Source: Morella rubra (taxonomy: Eukaryota > Streptophyta > Magnoliopsida > Fagales > Myricaceae). From it: a stretch of 64,000 nt of DNA. A program made the translations under genes and the position numbers. Each line of letters opens with the position of its first letter. Positions within the stretch are counted from its first letter, which is position 1. Positions 25,440 through 37,277 of this stretch are shown here, in pieces. The DNA lies in contig CM025850.1 in assembly GCA_003952965.2 (NCBI GenBank), positions 15,669,809-15,733,808 on the forward strand. The letters are read 5' to 3'. The notes beneath the pieces were generated by a model, which was not told the DNA's origin, searched no databases, and saw only the letters and a program-made list of their open reading frames with translations.

Positions 25440-26187
25440 AATTTTAATTCGTAGATTTAATATTATAATTTATAACTGTCCAGACAGATTAACAACGTTC
25501 GGACCTTCACCATGATATTTCATTCATCCGCACACTACAGAATTAGAATCCTCACAGGTTACCCATAATAACATTCGAATGCTTTTTCGCCGTCCCCACG
25601 TCCATTTTTTTCCATAGTCCGAACTTTCTTGAGCCATTCGCATGTTATATTCGTGTCATTTTCTTTTTTCATAAAATAAAAACAACCAGCGTCGGAACAC
25701 AAATCCACCGTCTCCATGTTGGTGTTTAACCGGCGTCGACATGTTCTAGAGCCATTTGCACATTATATTCGTTGGATTTTCTTTTTAAAAAAATAAAAAC
25801 AATAAGTGTCCGCACTTGGTGTAGTAGCGTGCGGAAGCTACATCTATTCACAAAATTGACATTTTGACACCTAAATTCATCCCATGTGAACTGATACTAC
25901 AGATGTTCACACATGTTTTCCATGACATAATTGATTTTGTCAAGTAATACATTGACGTTTGCACAAGACATGCCACACAAAATGAAAAGCCGTCTGAACT
26001 GTATGAATTGGCGTCCAGATGCTAGTTCCTGAGGAAACTTAGAATTTTTCACCGAAGAACAAGGGTGACACGCTTCTTCTGTCAAACCAGGTGTCAAAAT
26101 GCTTTTGACAGCAATGAGTTTTGGTGACAAATTATTAACTTCAAGTGACAAAAAAATTTGACATCCAAACAGTGTTTTCTTATAGTG
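25440..26187. repeat. Right subterminal region and terminus of element B
   Basis: Decayed GTTCGGAC, CGTCCGCAC and TTCGCA-type motifs occur from about 25480 to 26030. Hairpin strings GGTGACAAA and TTTGTCACTTG-related words follow at 26060-26165, then the terminus. The A/T content is high and the motif copies are more degraded than in A. Confidence 0.6.
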
Positions 26188-26239
26188 AGAGTTCAAATTT
26201 TGCCACATTGCTACTAGAGTTTTCCTACAACAAAAAAAT

Positions 26240-27235
26240 GGGTTGAGTATTCATTTGGTCCCTGGATTTTGGCTCCTTTTAAAAAATGGTTATTACGTTT
26301 TAAAATTGTAAATAGTGGTCCTAGATTTGCAATTTTTGTCAAATAAGTTTTTTTGTTAAACTTTCGCCTAATTAGCTCCAATTAAAAGTTGATGTCACTC
26401 CAAGCTATATAAATAGCTTGTCGTCTCAGCTAAAAATTTGTAGTCACATAACAATATTTGTCACATCAGCCAAATAAAAAATAAAACAAAAATTATTTAA
26501 ATTATTTATAAAAACAAAACAGTTAAAAAAATCATGCTTAATTAGTCAATTAGTCCAAAGGATATGACTAGATTCCAAATTGGTCCTTAGGATTTATTTT
26601 ATTCTATACTAAGGGAATTCTTCTATCATGGATTGACAATTCCATCAACATGGTTGGCCTTGTTAATGAATAAATCTCATGTAAGTAATGATGATACGTC
26701 ACTACCAATACGAAGCAGCCATGTGCTCGTTCCAAGTCATTCCAATTACCAAGTTCGACCAGTGGCTGTTAATTTAAAATCCAAATCAAACTATTTATAC
26801 CACTTTGTCTAAAACGCTAGCTCATAACTTCATGCTGGACAAGTCTGTTGTAAAGAGATATTGCTTGCGATTGGTGATGATACGTCCTGTTAGCCACATG
26901 AGTTTTAATGTGTTAACAAGGCAACCGAGTTAATGCCAATCCAAGACACAAAGGATCTCCTTGGACTAGCATAGTATGGAATAAACCTAAGGAATAGTTA
27001 GGGATCTAACCATACCTAAGAGACAAATGGACTAATTATAAGTTTTATTTGAAAAACAAAAAAAAAATTAAAAATTCAACATAATTTTAGTTTGGGTGAC
27101 ACGTGTCGACTTATGATAGGAGCTGACACGTGAATAACTTTGTGGACAAAAATTTAATGGAAGCACTGAACAAAAATTATAAACCCAAGGACCTTTATGA
27201 TCAATTTGAAAACCCAATCACAATTTGTTAGAAGT
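26240..27235. repeat. Non-coding foldback-like repeat region
   Basis: The left part (about 26300-26365) reads 'ggtcctagatttgcaattt' and the right part (about 27165-27210) contains its approximate inverse ('aaaaattataaacccaagga'). Together they suggest imperfect inverted ends of a roughly 0.9-kb non-coding element. A second pair of diverged inverted strings ('ggtccttaggatttatt' near 26582 and 'aataaacctaaggaata' near 26980) suggests one repeat nested in another. No gene is seen. Confidence 0.35.
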
Positions 27236-27796
27236 GGTCAAAACCAAAGTACCATACCGAAAATAATGCTCCCTCTTTCCCTATCTCTATAACTAGTTGC
27301 CAGTTTAAAAGCCATAACATCCCTTTCCATAAGGATGCAAGTCCTATTCCAATAGAGATGGAAAATAGTCCAAGGAAAACCATATCATAAGAGTCATATT
27401 TTAGGGCATACGCTAACTTGTAAGTGTCCAAAACCTAGTACCCTTTACTTTGATACCATAATTGTAACACTCCTTTCATTAAGGTTAGGACGACTGTCGA
27501 ACCATGATCTTATAATAAGGCAAATAATTTAAAATTTTATTGTTTGGACCAAAAGTTAATACCAATATCCTATCTTTATTAACCCTTCAAGAGAACTCAC
27601 AACATAAAACTTGTTCATGAATTAATCAAAATAAATAAAATTAAGCCTCTATTTTTCTGATCCATTTATTTTAAGGTCTTCGATGATGGACTCGTCTTCC
27701 TAATTCCCGTGACCTATAAACTAGTTGTCATCAAGAAATGGACATTCAAAATAAGAAAACAAAAAATGATGAAGTGAATATCGCATACCATGTGTA
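27236..27796 (-). mobile_element. Probable LTR-retrotransposon end, minus strand
   Basis: On the minus strand, 'gtgttacaattatggtatcaa' at about 27455-27475 looks like an LTR end followed by a primer-binding-like TGGTATCAAAG, a pattern typical of plant LTR elements using initiator-Met tRNA. The LTR would lie at 27470-27796 and internal sequence at 27236-27455. No protein motif supports it and the upstream boundary is lost, so the superfamily is uncertain. Confidence 0.35.
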
Positions 27797-28936
27797 TTGT
27801 ACTACCTCGTCACCTTGATAGGGTCAGCGACCTGATTGATAGTGTGGCTGGTTGATGGAAGGTTAGGGACATTCAATCCTTTTTTGAAGAAAAATCTGCG
27901 AGGGAAATTTTAGGTATCACTTTATCTCATGGGACTGAGAGGATGTCTTAAAATTAATGGACCCTTGATCCAAGAGGTGCATTCTCCGTAAAATCAGCTT
28001 ATAGGTGACAGAGGTAACCCTCAAGTCTGCCGATCTTGTTTTTTATTGGCGGAAGATTTGGAGATTCAGCACCGTTCGAAACTGATGCTTTGGAAATTCA
28101 CGGCAGATGCTCCGCCTTTGAGGGGGAAAGTGGCAGGCTTTGTAGATGGATCAGATGTGAAACACTTATACTGCCCGCTTTGTGACTCTTACGTGGAAAC
28201 TGCCTCTCATCTCTTATTGAAGTGCACTATCAGCTGCCTTGTGTGGAGAACCGGTCAGTGGCCTTTGAGATATGAAGGTTTTGCAGGTGAGCCTATTTTG
28301 GATTGGATAAAATTTATATTAGATCCTCGTAACCTGGCAACAAATCGCAAGAAAGAGTGGCAGGAGATTATTCTTTATGTTGCGGTTGTGGTCGATTCTA
28401 TTTGGTTCACTCGTACTATGGTGGTCCATCAGAAACACTTGCTCGATATAGATCACCTTCTCCAAGACGTTAGACGACGATATGCAGAACATACCCTTGC
28501 TTGGTCGGCAATACAGAGTCGTGAAATTTGTTGTGGTCTACCTATATTCGGAAGGCACCTTGCTAAAAATTTGCTCAGATTGGAAGCATGGATGCAACCC
28601 CCTGAAAGGGGAAGCTTTAGCAGCAAAATTGGCTGTATCATGTCATCTTGGAAGGGGACGCTGAAGTCCTCATCTCCAAACTTTCTAATTCAAACGTTCT
28701 GGCAGATTCGATTATTGAGGAAGAAGTGCAGTACATCAGGAGCCGAGTGCAACATCACCCTAACTGGTCCTACTCCTATCACTGGACGCCCAGAGAAGCT
28801 AATTACATGGCACACTCTTTGGCCAGATGGGGTTTGCGGGAGAATGTTTTTGGGAGTCTTGCTTTGTCTAGCATCCCTATGGATATTGTCTCTTGTGACA
28901 CTGCTTTGTAAAGTTTCAATTGCTAAGAAAAAAAAA
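27797..28936 (+). mobile_element. 5'-truncated L1-type LINE fragment (zf-RVT and RNase H part)
   Basis: The plus strand encodes the C-terminal part of a plant LINE ORF2. RVSDLIDSVAG lies at about 27817-27850 and a GAFSVKSAYR block near 27975. A zf-RVT-like zinc finger CPLCDSYVETASHLLLKC lies at about 28173-28225. RNase-H-like sequence with HWTPREANYMAHSLARWG lies at about 28783-28836. The last two parts are in different frames, so it is broken. It ends with an A-rich tail at 28926-28936. Imperfect direct repeats 27776-27796 and 28937-28955 ('gaatatcgcatacc...' against 'gaacatcgcgtac...') look like a decayed target duplication. Confidence 0.8.
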
Positions 28937-28955
28937 GAACATCGCGTACTGTGTA

Positions 28956-29612
28956 AGTAACAAAGTAAAACAGTTTTAATCGTAAACTTGAGTTGAAACA
29001 TTTCTCACATACGCGCGCTGTGTGTGGAGACCCATGAGAAATTGAAAAATTTTCTGACTGTTATGGAGAAGTTGGGATTCGCTGAGTGCCCCACAACTAC
29101 AAGGAAGAGGGGTTGATCTGAAAGATCCGTGGATTATGGATATATTATATTGGGTGAAACGGTCCTCGAGATCAATTCAAACAGCACTCATGCTGTCAAG
29201 GTAAATAAGACTGTCGACAATGAATTTGTCAATATAATTGAAAATTCAATACAAAATCACGTCATTGCAGCGTTCCCATAACTGGGTATCATCGGGAGAG
29301 GGCGGCCTGATAAGAGTGTATCAACAAAACCAAGCTTGTGTTTTTGCATTCAAAGTCATTTTCATGACTCTCCTCCATTTGAGATAATTGTCACCATTGA
29401 GAAGGGTGAAAACTAGTGTGGCTCCAAGATAATCAGAAGAATGAAGAAAGTATGGATAATTGACATTGACATTTAGTTGTTTGCTGGATGGTTGAAAAGA
29501 GCCTCAAGATTGTAGGTTGAATCAGGATTGGATGGTGGAACAGGGACCTCTGGGTTGGAGTTTGAATTGGATTGGGCATGGAGGTGGAAGGGAGCTACTA
29601 GGGGGCTCTGAT
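28956..29612 (-). pseudogene. Ty1/copia gag fragment
   Basis: On the minus strand, immediately after a primer-binding site, the translation runs through a proline-rich stretch into a gag-type block: VFTLLNGDNYLKWRRVMKM (about 29325-29385), then LNAKTQAW, then PSPDDTQLWERCND (about 29260-29310, frame changes), and LIYLDSMSAV with IDLEDRFTQ (about 29140-29200). These match the start of copia gag proteins (DUF4219/UBN2-like). Stops and frame changes are present. The fragment stops near the LINE insertion. Confidence 0.6.
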
Positions 29613-29615
29613 ACC
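29603..29615 (-). other. Primer-binding site (TGGTATCAGAGCC) of a copia relic
   Basis: The minus strand reads TGGTATCAGAGCC, the usual plant LTR-element primer-binding site complementary to initiator methionine tRNA. It lies between the probable LTR to its right and the gag fragment to its left, which fixes the element's orientation as minus. Confidence 0.75.
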
Positions 29616-29980
29616 ATAATAAGTTTGTATACAAAAGAGATGCCGAGAGGAAAATTGCTTTCTTGTATTCACAAGGTAAGAATTAAAAATTGATTTATAA
29701 TACAATTGCGAGAGAAAAGTTCCCGTAATATGTGCGTACAAATGAATGAAAAGAATCAATCTCTATAATTCTAACCGAAAGCAAAATAGATCCGTTGTAC
29801 AGCTAATAGCGAAAGTTGAATGGTTTTTCTGATTTCTTCTGGATGGTGCTGCTGCCTCGAACTACCTTGTTTTCATCTGTTTTCAGCTTGTAATCGTTTC
29901 TATTTAAAGATTTCCAATCAATAAAAAATACAAAAAGGGTAGAAAATTCAAAATCAATTCAATGAACTACACAACAGCAG
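29616..29980 (-). mobile_element. Probable 5' LTR of the copia relic
   Basis: This lies directly upstream (on the minus strand) of the primer-binding site at 29603-29615. It is A/T-rich and non-coding. The outer boundary is estimated near 29980, where it approaches the 3' end of the receptor-kinase gene; no second LTR was found. Confidence 0.5.
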
Positions 29981-31248
29981 CATGTCTACAATTTTCCTAG
30001 CTTGAATACCTCTAGGATATACCTGTGGAATATGTTTGATCTGCAGAAGCAGATGTACGTTTCCTGATGTCTATATAGATATAGACGGAGTCTCGATGGA
30101 AAATGTCTTACTTTCTTCGAAGTATTCTTTGGTCTCATCGGCCGTAGATATGATTAATTCTTCATCAGCGAAGGAATGAGACTCTGGACAAATCTCTAAG
30201 CAATTTTGAGACTTTCTCAAAGCTTCCAGCTCCATGTACACCTCTTTCATCATAGGCCTCTTTTTCCCATTCAATCTCAAACACTTCATTATCAGTTTCG
30301 CCATAGCATCAATATCCTCTCTCCTCGCTTCTCTTGCCACCCGAGGATCTAAAATCTGATGCAGTCTATCCTCTCTTGCTAATGTAATGAAGTATGCAAC
30401 CAGATTTCTGTCTTCTTCATCTCTAGCAAAAGAAATTGGTTTTTCTCCGGTTAGGAGCTCCACAAGCACAACGCCAAAGCTGTAGACATCACTTTTCTCT
30501 GTGAATTGACTTGACTGGAAATACTCTGGGTCGAGTACCCAAAAGTTCCTTGCACTGCAGTGGTTAAGTGAGTTTTATCAGACGGGACAACTCTTGATGT
30601 CCCAAAGTCGGACACTTTTGCTCTGTATCTTTCGTCCAATAGAATGTTGGAAGATTTGATGTCTCGGTGAAGGATGGGGATCGATACGGCAGAATGCATA
30701 TATGCTACTGCTTCAGAAACTTCACACGCAATTCTAAGGCGATTCTCCCAAGAAAGAGATAATTTAGGGTCTTGCTCATGGATATGTTGGGCAAGGGTTC
30801 CGTTTGGAATAAATTCATAAACGAGAAGTGGAAGCTCAGTCTCCAAGCAACAGCCCAATAATTTCACAACAGTTCCGGTGATTGATTTGGGATAGAATCA
30901 CAACTTCGTTGATGAATTGTTCGATCCGGCTCTTGTCAATTGCTTTGGACTTCTTAACTGCAACTATGCTGCCATCTGATAACATTCCTTTATAAACCGT
31001 GCCATAGACTCCCTGACCAAGATATCTGCTCCTGTTGTAGCTGTCTGTTGCTCTCTGCAGCTCCTCTGTAGTGAATATTTTTGCTTTTTCACTACTTCCA
31101 TAGGATGAGAATCTCTCTTGCAACAAGAAGCCGCCATTTTGCTTGAATAACTTTTCCTTACGGATTCTATGTCTTCTTTTCTTTTGGTAGCGATACAGCA
31201 TGTAACCTGAAAGGAACAGACACAAGAATCCCATGCCAATCCCAACAC

Positions 31249-31927
31249 CTGAAGTTCAAAAATGGAAAACCAAAAGACATCAAATTAACTTAGGTGCACT
31301 AATTTCAGATTAAAAACGTATGGCCAGGGCAATCTTGGTGCGAAAACTTTTGATTACTGTACAAGACATCCCCATAATAAAAGAAGATAGACAACTTCAG
31401 AAATTGTTAGGAGCAGTTGGCTGCTGTCACCATAAATCTCATCAATTGCAGATAACTAGGCATGAACAAAGTTCTCTCTCTCCGTTTGACTATGCAAAAG
31501 TACAATTAAACTAATTTTCTTTTCCATTAGTACGAACAAGATAAAGCTTAATCTCCTGTGATCAGTTTGTTTCCTTCAGAAATTATTTTATGTACGACCG
31601 TTGAGAGGTTGGTTTTCTGGTCACAATTAGCTGATGCAAGGTATTCTTAACCCATCAAGTTCCTTTTCCTGATTCCCCGGAGAAGGAATCAGTTGCCCAT
31701 ATGCTTGCTAGGAACAGTTGCTGCTGTCAAAGTACTGTCAAGTTTTTTACTGTAGGTTTTCATCAGACCCGTTGAGAACAATTAATGCCGTTCAGGCAGA
31801 GCTTGCTACTAGAAAAGAGAAAGAGCACTTAGATTACCTAGACCACACCGCTGGCAGAGACTGAGAGTTGATTAAGAGAAAGAGAGAGCTACCGAGTAGA
31901 GCAACCGTTTGACTGGAAGCTTTGTAC
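31249..31927 (-). other. Intron of the LysM/WAK-type receptor gene
   Basis: The proposed donor is minus-strand GATG|GTACAAAG (intron starts at 31927). The proposed acceptor is AACTTCAG|GTGTTGGG (intron ends at 31249). Joining them keeps the frame, giving ...KCMLDG then VGIGMGF at the start of the membrane span. The length is about 679 bases. An intron between extracellular and membrane/kinase parts fits WAK-type genes better than the intronless LYK4/5 type (recalled knowledge). Confidence 0.65.
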
Positions 31928-32249
31928 CATCAAGCATGCATTTTCCACCATCTGTAAGGTAGCGACCAGGACAGTTGCAGAAGAAACTATCTGAATTCCC
32001 TGTACAAGTCTTGCCATTTAGGGGAACCAGAACAGGTGTTGAGGCGAAGATACTGTCATCTGACAACTGTTTGCCTCTAATATGCTCTGGGCATCGACCC
32101 CAAAAGTCTCTGCAATTTGTGACATGTTATCACCTATTCTTACCATGTAAGCCACCAAGGACGTCACCCCACGCATCGTCTGGTTGAGAGTAGGACATGC
32201 ACATCTTACTGGAACCATCAGCTCTACACCCACGGGAAGAGATTCTGGG

Positions 32250-32804
32250 TGTTAGAATTATGTGCCCTCGATAACCAAATAATTAATCCAGTTCTAATAT
32301 CTTATATGGAATATAGTTTGGTAGAAGGAATTAATTGTATATAAAGGGGCATATTTGCAATAATCTCAAATTTCAGGGGTCAATTACAATATGTTGATGA
32401 ACTTGATTGTAATTAGTAGAAGCCCTAATTTTATTAGAAGAAGAGTTCTTCAGTTTAATCCTACGGCTGGAATTTGAGATCCCTAAGGATCCTATGTCTC
32501 ATGCTCTCTCTAGGGTTTCCAAGGCCTATAAATATAACTATTATATTCAAGGGGTTGGCCATCAGAACCTATTAGAGAAATCCATAAAAAGAGAGAGTGA
32601 AATAAATCCTTTAGGAGGCAACACATTGAGTTGCTGTTCTGAATCGCTAGAGCTTTGGATTGGATCGTAAAACGATTTGAATTTTTGTGGATTACTGAAT
32701 TCCTGTATTAGGTAAGTAATGAGATATGCAATTGCAATTATAATCTTGATAATGTTTTGTTGAAAACATGTTGTTTATTTAGTTTAATTCTGCATAAACT
32801 ATCA
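32250..32804 (+). repeat. 5' LTR of the copia element
   Basis: It starts TGTTAGAATTATGTGCCC and ends ACTATCA. A TATA-like TATAAATA lies at about 32527-32534, where an LTR promoter would be expected. It is nearly collinear with 37278-37831. Confidence 0.93.
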
Positions 32805-32805
32805 G

Positions 32806-32817
32806 TGGTATCAGAGC
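32806..32817 (+). other. Primer-binding site of the copia element
   Basis: TGGTATCAGAGC one base after the 5' LTR. It is complementary to the 3' end of initiator methionine tRNA, the normal primer for plant copia elements. Confidence 0.9.
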
Positions 32818-33329
32818 CAGGTTCATATGATTGCAATTGTTGGATTATATGGACCTTGCAAATTTTTGTTGAAAAATCAAAAGCCTTTCCTGATTTTGGA
32901 AATCACGTGAAAGAGAAAAGTTTTGTTTCTCTTTAGTGCATATAAGATAGGATGAAATATATTATTCTGTTCCGAGTCTATGCGATGTGATCTGAATAAA
33001 TATTCTTTCTTGTTGATTGAGAATAAAAAGTCAAACCCTTATGTTTTTGCGTATTGTTCACTGTGTAAATTTTGATGTAAATGGTCACATGGGGTCCAAA
33101 GAAATTTGTCCCTAAGAATAAGGGGTATCAAGCAACTTTAAAGTTGCTAAGAACTTCATTGTTCACTGTGTAAATCTCCACATGGGGTTGCCAAACAGAG
33201 TAAGAATTATCAAGGTTGCTAAGAACTTCAAGGTGGACAAGGAACTTCAAGAAAAATAATAAGGGGTATCAAGGAATGTCCAAGGTGACAAGGAAACAAA
33301 GGAGGTGACAAGAACAAAGGCAAAGGAAA

Positions 33330-36300
33330 TTGTTTCCATTGCGGCAAGCCCGGTCACTGGAAGAGAAACTGCTGAGTTTACTTAGCTTCTCTTAACAAGG
33401 GCAAACCTTTTGAAGGTATGTCTAATATGCTTGTAATTGAATTAAATTTAATGGATGGTCCATTTAATTCATGGTGTGTGGATTCTGGTTCTACATCTCA
33501 CATCTGCAATATGTTGCAGGGTTCAAGGAGACCAGAAGGCTCCTTAAAGGGGAGCTGATCCTTAAGATGGGGACGAGTGCAACTGTTGCAGCGACTGCCA
33601 TTGGAGTTTTAGTTTAGAATTATCTAATAATAGAATTTTGATTCTAGAAGACTGTCTTTATGTTCCAGAAATTCGTAGAAATTTTATTTCTATTTCAAAA
33701 CTTGGTTTATCAGGATATTCGTTTCTTTTCAATTCCAAACTTGTTATTAAGTTTCAAAATAAATTTGTTGCTTCTGGAATTATTTATGATGGTCTTTATC
33801 TTTTGAATGTTGATAATTCTTTGAATAATATTGAGAATGATGATTCTAGTGTGTTATCCCTTAAAAGGAAAAGGGATGTTAATCCAACTTACTTGTGGCA
33901 TCTAAGACTTGGTCATGCCAATATTGATAGGATCAATAGATTGGTAAGGGATGGGCCATTGCAATTTCTGAAAATTGAGCCCTATCCAATTTGTGAGCCC
34001 TGCTTACAAGGAAAGATGACCAAAAGCCCTTTTATAGGAAAGGGAATTAGAGCCACAGAAGTATTAGATTAATACATACTGATGTTTGTGGTCCCTTCAA
34101 CCACATGGCAAGAGGAGGTTTCTCTTATTTCATTACTTTCATTGATGATTGTTCCAGGTATGGTTATCTATACCTGATGAAGCATAAATCGGAATCCTTT
34201 GAAAAGTTCAAGGAATTCCACAATGAAGTTGAGAAACAGATTGGAAAGTCCATTAAAATGATTCGCTCCGATAGGGGAGGCGAATACCTCTTGGATGATT
34301 TTAAAGTTTATCTTAAAGATCATGGAATCATATCTCAACTCACACCACCAGGCACACCATAGCACAATGGTGTTGCGGAGAGAAGGAATAGAACCCTATT
34401 GGATATGGTTCGTTCCATGATGAGCATATCTGAGTTGCCCATATCATTTTGGGGACATGCTTTGGAGACCGTGTTTACTTGTTAAACAGGATCCCTACAA
34501 AATCAGTTCCTAATACCACATATGAGTTATGGACTGGCAAGAAGCTAAGCCTAAATCATATTAAGATATGGGGTTGTCCAGCTCATGTTAAAAGGTTTAA
34601 TGTGGATAAGCTGGGATCAAGGACTGATAGGTGCCTATTTGTAGGCTATCCCAAAATGACTACTGGTTTCTACTTCTATAATCCCAATGAAAACAAAGTG
34701 TTTGTTAGCAGGAATGCTACTTTTCTTAAAGAGAATTATAGTTTGAATGAAACTGAGAGTAGAGTTGCTCTTGATGAGCAAAGAGATAGTACAGTGACTG
34801 AGCAGAATGAGAACAATGAGGATCAAGTGATTATTCGATCATTCCCCTGAGACACAGGAGCCTCGTCGTAGTAAAAGGATTATAAGACCTCCAGTAAAAT
34901 TCAATTTGTTAAATGAGATTTATCAAATGGAATCTGAGGGACTGGAGATTGATCCTTGTGATTATACAGAGGCTGTGAAAGACAAAGATGCTAAGCATTG
35001 GCATGTGGCCATGGAATCAGAGATGGACTCCATGTATTCCAACAAGGTATGGACCTTGGTAGAAAAATCAGAAGGCATTAAGCTTATAAGTTGCAAATGT
35101 GTCTACAAAAGGAAATTTGGACCAACAGGAAAGGTAGAGACCTTTAAAGCTAGGCTGGTAGCGAAAGGGTATACTCAAAAGGCTGGTATTGATTATGAGG
35201 AAACCTTTTCACCAGTAGCTATGCTAAAGTCCATAAGGATTCTATTGGCAATTGCAGCATACTATGATTATGAGATATGGCAGATGGATGTGAAAACCGC
35301 ATTCTTGAATGGGTACATCCATGAAGAAATTTATATGGACCAGCCAGAAGGTTTCATATCTCGGGAAAATGAATCAAAAGTGTGCAAATTAAAGAAATAT
35401 ATTTATGGCCTAAAACAAGCATCACGTTGTTGGAACATCCGTTTTGATGAGTCAATCAAAATGTTTGGTTTCTCACAAAACATGGATGAACCTTGTGTCT
35501 ACAAGAAGGTTAGTGGGAGTGCTATCACCTTTTTGTTCTTTATGTGGATGACATACTACTCATTGGGAATGATGTAAGGGTTTTGTCATCTGTGAAAATG
35601 TGGTTGTCTAACCAATTTTCAATGAAAGACCTTGGGGAAGCATCCTACATACTCGGATCAAAGTGTTTAGAGACCGAAAGAAGAGATTATTGGGTCTCTC
35701 ACAGGTCAATTATATTGACAGGATATTGGCTAGATTTAGCATGGTAAATTCCAAGAAAGGGTTTCTACCCTTTAGACATGGAATTCATCTCTCTAAGCAG
35801 ATGTGTCCAAAAACACCTGAAGAAAGAGAGAAGATATGTAACTACCATTATGCTTTGGCTGTAGGAGTCTCATGTATGCTATGCTTTGTACTAGACCTGA
35901 TATCAGTCACGCAGTTAGCGTTGTGAGTAGATACCAATCCAATCCAGGTCCAGAACATTGGTCAGTAGTGAAACATATCCTCAGGTATTTGAAAAATACA
36001 AAACACTATTTCTTAGTGTATGGTAGTGAGGATCTGACTGTCTAGGGATATACAGATTCAGATTTTCAATCAGACATTGATGATAGAAGATCAACATCCG
36101 GGTTTGTGTTCCTTCTTGGCAAAGGAGCATTCAGTTGGAGAAGTTTCAAGCAAAGTACTACTGCTGATTCTACAACTGAGGCAGAATATGTTGCTGCAAG
36201 TGAAGCTGCAAAGGAAGCTGTGTGGATTCGCAAGTTCATTCAAGAACTTGAAGTTGTCCCTTCGATTGAGGCGCCTATTTCCTTATACTGCGATAACAAT

Positions 36301-36525
36301 GGTGCAATTGCACAGGCAGTGGAACCAAGGTCTCATCAAAGGACGAAGCACATAGAACGTCGTTTTCACCTAATACGTGATATCATATCCAGAGGTGATA
36401 TCACAATGGTGAAGGTTGCATCAGCTGATAATTTAGCTGATCCATTTACAAAGCCTTTATCTCAGAAAGTGTTTGAGAAACATATTAAGGATATGGGTTT
36501 GAGATATATGTATGATTGGGTTTGA
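33330..36525 (+). pseudogene. gag-pol of the Ty1/copia element, degenerate
   Basis: A gag zinc knuckle CFHCGKPGHWKRNC lies at about 33335-33375, with a stop right after. The protease core WCVDSGSTSHIC lies at 33478-33513. The GAG-pre-integrase block LWHLRLGHANIDRINRLV and CEPCLQGKMTKSPF lie at 33893-34035. The integrase core FITFIDDCSRYGYLYLMKHK with RSDRGGEY (34127-34290) precedes a stop at 34360. The reverse transcriptase (34906-35750) includes ARLVAKGYTQ, DVKTAFLNG and YVDDILL; the last is in another frame because of an indel near 35530. The RNase H includes TTEAEYVAASEAAKEAVWI (36173-36230) and ends at 36523-36525. Only about 500 bases separate the primer site from the zinc knuckle, so most of gag is deleted. 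Confidence 0.92.
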
Positions 36526-37277
36526 CGTTTTGTTTTTTCCTTTATTATTTGATAATAAAAGTTTATTTGTTTTTCACATATATTATTGTTGTTATGGGTT
36601 TATACGTAACATGAGATGTTATGTATGTAAATTTGTTCAGGTAACATTGTAGAAAAATCATGCTAGAGATTAATGAATCAAAGGCAGGGAATAATGATTT
36701 TTCAGTTCCTTGTAAGCCTGAAATTGTTCTAGACTTTTGTGTCATAAAGTCTACACTTGTTGTGCGGAGAATGATTGATTCCATCATTGAGGTATGACCT
36801 TAAGCAGACAAGTGGGTGTCATGTAATAGGTACATACACTGAACAGGATCCGATAAAGAATGCCTTTTGGAAAATGATCACTGTCAGGTTAAAGGTTGTT
36901 CTATCACAATTCGGTATTGTCCTTAGACCTAAAAGTTTTTATTTATTCATGTATTATGTACACATACTTTGACGTTGTCAACCGGTGATGTCCATTTAGG
37001 ACTATATACGGACATGTTGGGTTGTGTGCATGATGGATGAGTTGTATGAATGCTCAACAAGGAATCCACCAGTCTCTTGAGAGACAGTATATATTCAGTT
37101 AGTGTTCATATAAGTGTTGGACAAAAAAAAATCCGGCCGGTGTGTTTTACAAAACTATTTTTTGAATACATAAAAGTATATTATATATATTTCAAAATTT
37201 TTTTAGGTCCAACTGAGTTGTGAACTAAGAAATCAAAGTTTACATGAGATAGGGACATGAGGAGGCAAGTGGGAGAT

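Larger units (their letters stand above)
14048..26187 (+). mobile_element. CACTA (En/Spm) DNA transposon, element B
   Basis: The left end is CACTACAAGAAAATTG at 14048. The right end is TTTTCTTATAGTG, finishing at 26187 (inverse CACTATAAGAAAA, one base different in the core). AGA flanks both ends (14045-14047 and 26188-26190) as the 3-bp duplication. It is about 12.1 kb long, including an unexplained interruption near 23.4-24.9 kb. Gene order on the plus strand is Transposase_32-type, TNP2, Transposase_24, which is the same order as A read on its own strand. All genes are decayed. Confidence 0.92.

Noticed and set aside
27228-27431. Small hydrophobic open frame on the minus strand
   Set aside because: No recognised family; it lies in sequence that looks like the internal part of an LTR remnant.
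30451-30867. Separate kinase gene distinct from the frames on either side
   Set aside because: The three kinase frames join into one domain when single-base shifts are considered; they are one pseudogene.
31668-31720. Plus-strand string reading ESVAHMLARN, like the end of a LINE RNase H
   Set aside because: Too short, inside the receptor intron and without neighbouring LINE motifs; could be chance.
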